Shown piece by piece: positions 54,301 through 54,770 of a DNA stretch of 54,770 nt (position 1 is its first letter; each line of letters starts with the position of its first letter). The notes under the pieces were generated by a model. The model made no database searches. It worked only from the letters and a program-made list of their open reading frames with translations, and was not told where the DNA came from. The DNA lies in contig JAIHAR010000011.1 in assembly GCA_020054865.1 (NCBI GenBank), positions 1 to 54,770 on the forward strand, given 5' to 3'. Made by a program: the position numbers and the translations under genes. Source of the stretch: Deferribacteraceae bacterium. GTDB lineage: Bacteria > Chrysiogenota > Deferribacteres > Deferribacterales > Deferrivibrionaceae.

Positions 54301-54599
54301 TCATCTCCGAGTTTTTTTGCTGCTTCAACTGTTTTTTCGTAATAGTAAAGGGCTTTTTCATTATTTCCCATATCTTCGTATGATGCTCCAAGACCATTGT
54401 AATCGGCAGCATAACATTCATAGTCCTGACCACAAAGAGCCAAAGATTTTTCATAGTAATATATCGCATCTTTATACCTTTTTTCATTGTAAGCTTTATC
54501 AGCTATTTCCCAAATTTTCTCAGCTTCACTTTTAGGCGTAGTATTTTTATTATTTGTAGTAGATTCTTCTGACAATTTTGAGTGGTAAGTATCTGCCAT
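51393..54599 (-). CDS. TPR-repeat CHAT-domain (caspase-like) protein
   Basis: A 1068-aa protein. Residues about 20-480 hold about ten TPR/Sel1-like helical repeats (e.g. KRYKDAIYYYEKSL, GNYEKALEYLKQAL). The C-terminal CHAT domain (about 760-1065) keeps the catalytic pair: His in YLHFATHASLPG and Cys in VVLSACVTGVG. CHAT proteases are related to caspases and separase; the TPRs usually bind partners or substrates. No signal peptide, so it is probably cytoplasmic. I chose the ATG at 54599 over a TTG at 54629, because GGGGTG precedes it and the upstream gene ends at 54619. Confidence 0.82.
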   Translation of the reverse strand: MADTYHSKLSEESTTNNKNTTPKSEAEKIWEIADKAYNEKRYKDAIYYYEKSLALCGQDYECYAADYNGLGASYEDMGNNEKALYYYEKTVEAAKKLGDEGWIATGYFLTASIYNRLGINIPKAYEYLNYCKKIYEKDNDKSSLSITLHELGKTERMLGKFESAIDSFNKSNILYKELGDEFSIGANLNQLGITYSKMGQLEKAISYFKESLKVAEKVNDPEAISIVTRQLADAYADIYNYENAMKYYEEAINIQRKNHISKELGISLNSFGTLYMDLNRYENAKTLYLESLELANKQNDNPTKATILNNLGHIESSLGNIDNAFQYYNKAFEIENKLDRPYSLTYLLNNIGMAYFKIGNYEKALEYLKQALDIDKKLNNPHLIGTRLNNIGAVLLKQKKYREAEKVFSERKNLESKIKPNRLINSGLVETYILTGELDRALAILNEIPPTWKDTPTRHMEYYTQKGLILKEKGLLQEAAINFMTAINSIEDNRHLINSKEQFFAGGNYYNRLRPYREIIAVFYEMHKNSEYLVPGVKNVTSQSQAYSELLRTRRSAYDFLQFGNSPEAAAFYFSEMTKARTLLEAMSTSNKNNDMSEIPSNLRTTENKILNNLSSIETELINSYKSGEQKTKELIAKKEGLKKELDSLIAILRERYPRYAAINYPLPVTAEKLPLKENELLLEYSVTNDATYLFLVAKGGIKKIIKLPVSKKQLEEDIKAFLSPMTLKKPEMFSIEAAQNLYKLLLSEALENVDENTKVIIVPDGILGVLPFESLIIQKGNNIETSIFVNDRYNISYYQSATILALNRMFQKKNPKKLLFAIGNPVFTADDQRYIAWKEGKTLTNYTLNDKSKYAFRALAINVKWGATTKSENNKIEFPLLPETETEIKKIAKIMGTKPEPPDILFGVEANETNFKLIRPEDYKYLHFATHASLPGMIQGIKEPFILLGQVENKNDDGFLTLSEVSKMKINADLVVLSACVTGVGKEIEGEGVANFARAFQQAGANSVLVSLWEVASEPAVEYMEELYTNLKSGKSKTESVKLAKNYIKSKYKNPFYWAVFILHGEG

Positions 54600-54618
54600 C
54601 ACCCCATTTTTTGCATCT

Positions 54619-54770
54619 TTAAGCCACAATTAAACTTTTCTTTCTTCTCATTTTGCCTAACTCATTAATCTGCTGTCTTTTTTCCTCAATTTTAAAATAA
54701 TAATCCAATTTAAAGTAACACACCTTATCCGATTCATAAATCTTTTGTCTAAACCTAAAAAGTAGTTCTT
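54619..54770 (-). CDS. C-terminal fragment of an upstream gene (partial)
   Basis: The minus strand is open from the right edge to a TAA at 54619-54621, giving 49 codons with normal-looking coding sequence (FRQKIYESDKVCYFKLDYY, then EEKRQQINELGKM). It ends 19 bases before the ATG of the CHAT gene, so it is probably in the same operon. Too short to name. Confidence 0.5.
   Translation of the reverse strand, partial: ELLFRFRQKIYESDKVCYFKLDYYFKIEEKRQQINELGKMRRKKSLIVA

Noticed and set aside
54600-54629. TTG at 54629 as the CHAT protein start
   Set aside because: It would overlap the end of the upstream gene and has no ribosome-binding site; an ATG at 54599 does.
1-54770. CRISPR arrays, tRNA or rRNA genes, replication origin
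   Set aside because: No regularly spaced repeats, cloverleaf sequences, rRNA-like segments or origin-like clusters were seen on reading through the window.

Overview
The window looks like chromosome from an AT-rich, Gram-negative, flagellated, respiring bacterium. An LPS-core cluster with MsbA, a flagellar/chemotaxis operon with FlhF-FlhG-FliA, a stand-alone TrpB2, a multihaem c-type cytochrome and a DNR-like Crp/Fnr regulator together suggest Deferribacterota (Deferribacter/Flexistipes/Calditerrivibrio type). This assignment is inferred from gene content and order; no rRNA or other direct marker is present.

Layout. (1) 1-150: 5' end of a probable insertion sequence leaving the window on the left. 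(2) 276-10203, minus strand: a tight operon read from msbA through six more intact envelope-sugar genes (glycosyltransferases of the GT4, GT2 and GT9 types and an O-antigen-ligase-like membrane protein), then a polysaccharide deacetylase and a last GT4 gene. A single in-frame TGA separates the deacetylase ORF from the body of the last GT4, whose true N-terminus lies at the deacetylase C-terminus. (3) 10261-15269, plus strand: hemW, a small tetrahaem cytochrome, an SRPBCC protein, glmU and glmS, closed by a bidirectional terminator shared with convergent trpB2 (15294-16643). (4) 16721-36327, minus strand: about 20 genes for the flagellum and chemotaxis: flhA, flhF, flhG, a small membrane protein, fliA, cheB, fliM, fliN/fliY, cheY, cheZ and a cheA with a C-terminal receiver. 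After these come an OmpA-like protein, a PAS-SpoIIE phosphatase, STAS and STAS-HEAT proteins, cheR, a PilZ protein, a DUF2802-type protein and a FliK-like protein. An exact sigma-28 consensus (TAAA-N15-GCCGATAA) lies inside one gene, just upstream of the OmpA-like gene, and FliA itself is encoded 6 kb away.

(5) 36508-39998, plus strand: a compact five-gene operon that I cannot match to a described system. It encodes a cytoplasmic periplasmic-binding-protein-like protein with a DUF1858-type head, a UreG/HypB-like GTPase with CxxC motifs, an ABC ATPase with a second helical head but no permease, a small zinc-ribbon protein and a YgbA-type (nitrous-oxide-stimulated promoter family) protein. A TTGAC-N4-ATCAA Crp/Fnr-type box lies upstream, and a Crp/Fnr regulator without an Fe-S cysteine set is encoded convergently next door (40046-40693). 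This is the best candidate here for an undescribed system, plausibly metal-cofactor handling or repair under nitrosative or low-oxygen conditions. (6) 40886-47936, plus strand: an AddA/AddB-type helicase-nuclease pair followed by a YfbR-like HD protein. (7) 48005-54770, minus strand: a TPR-CHAT (caspase-like) protein followed by a small membrane protein, a secreted DUF4139 protein and a secreted LPP20/DUF4384-like protein, with the tail of another gene at the right edge.

A recurring feature is dense packing. Starts commonly overlap preceding stops, and three exported proteins have their signal peptides encoded out of frame over the 3' end of the upstream gene (11289, 24921, 25183).
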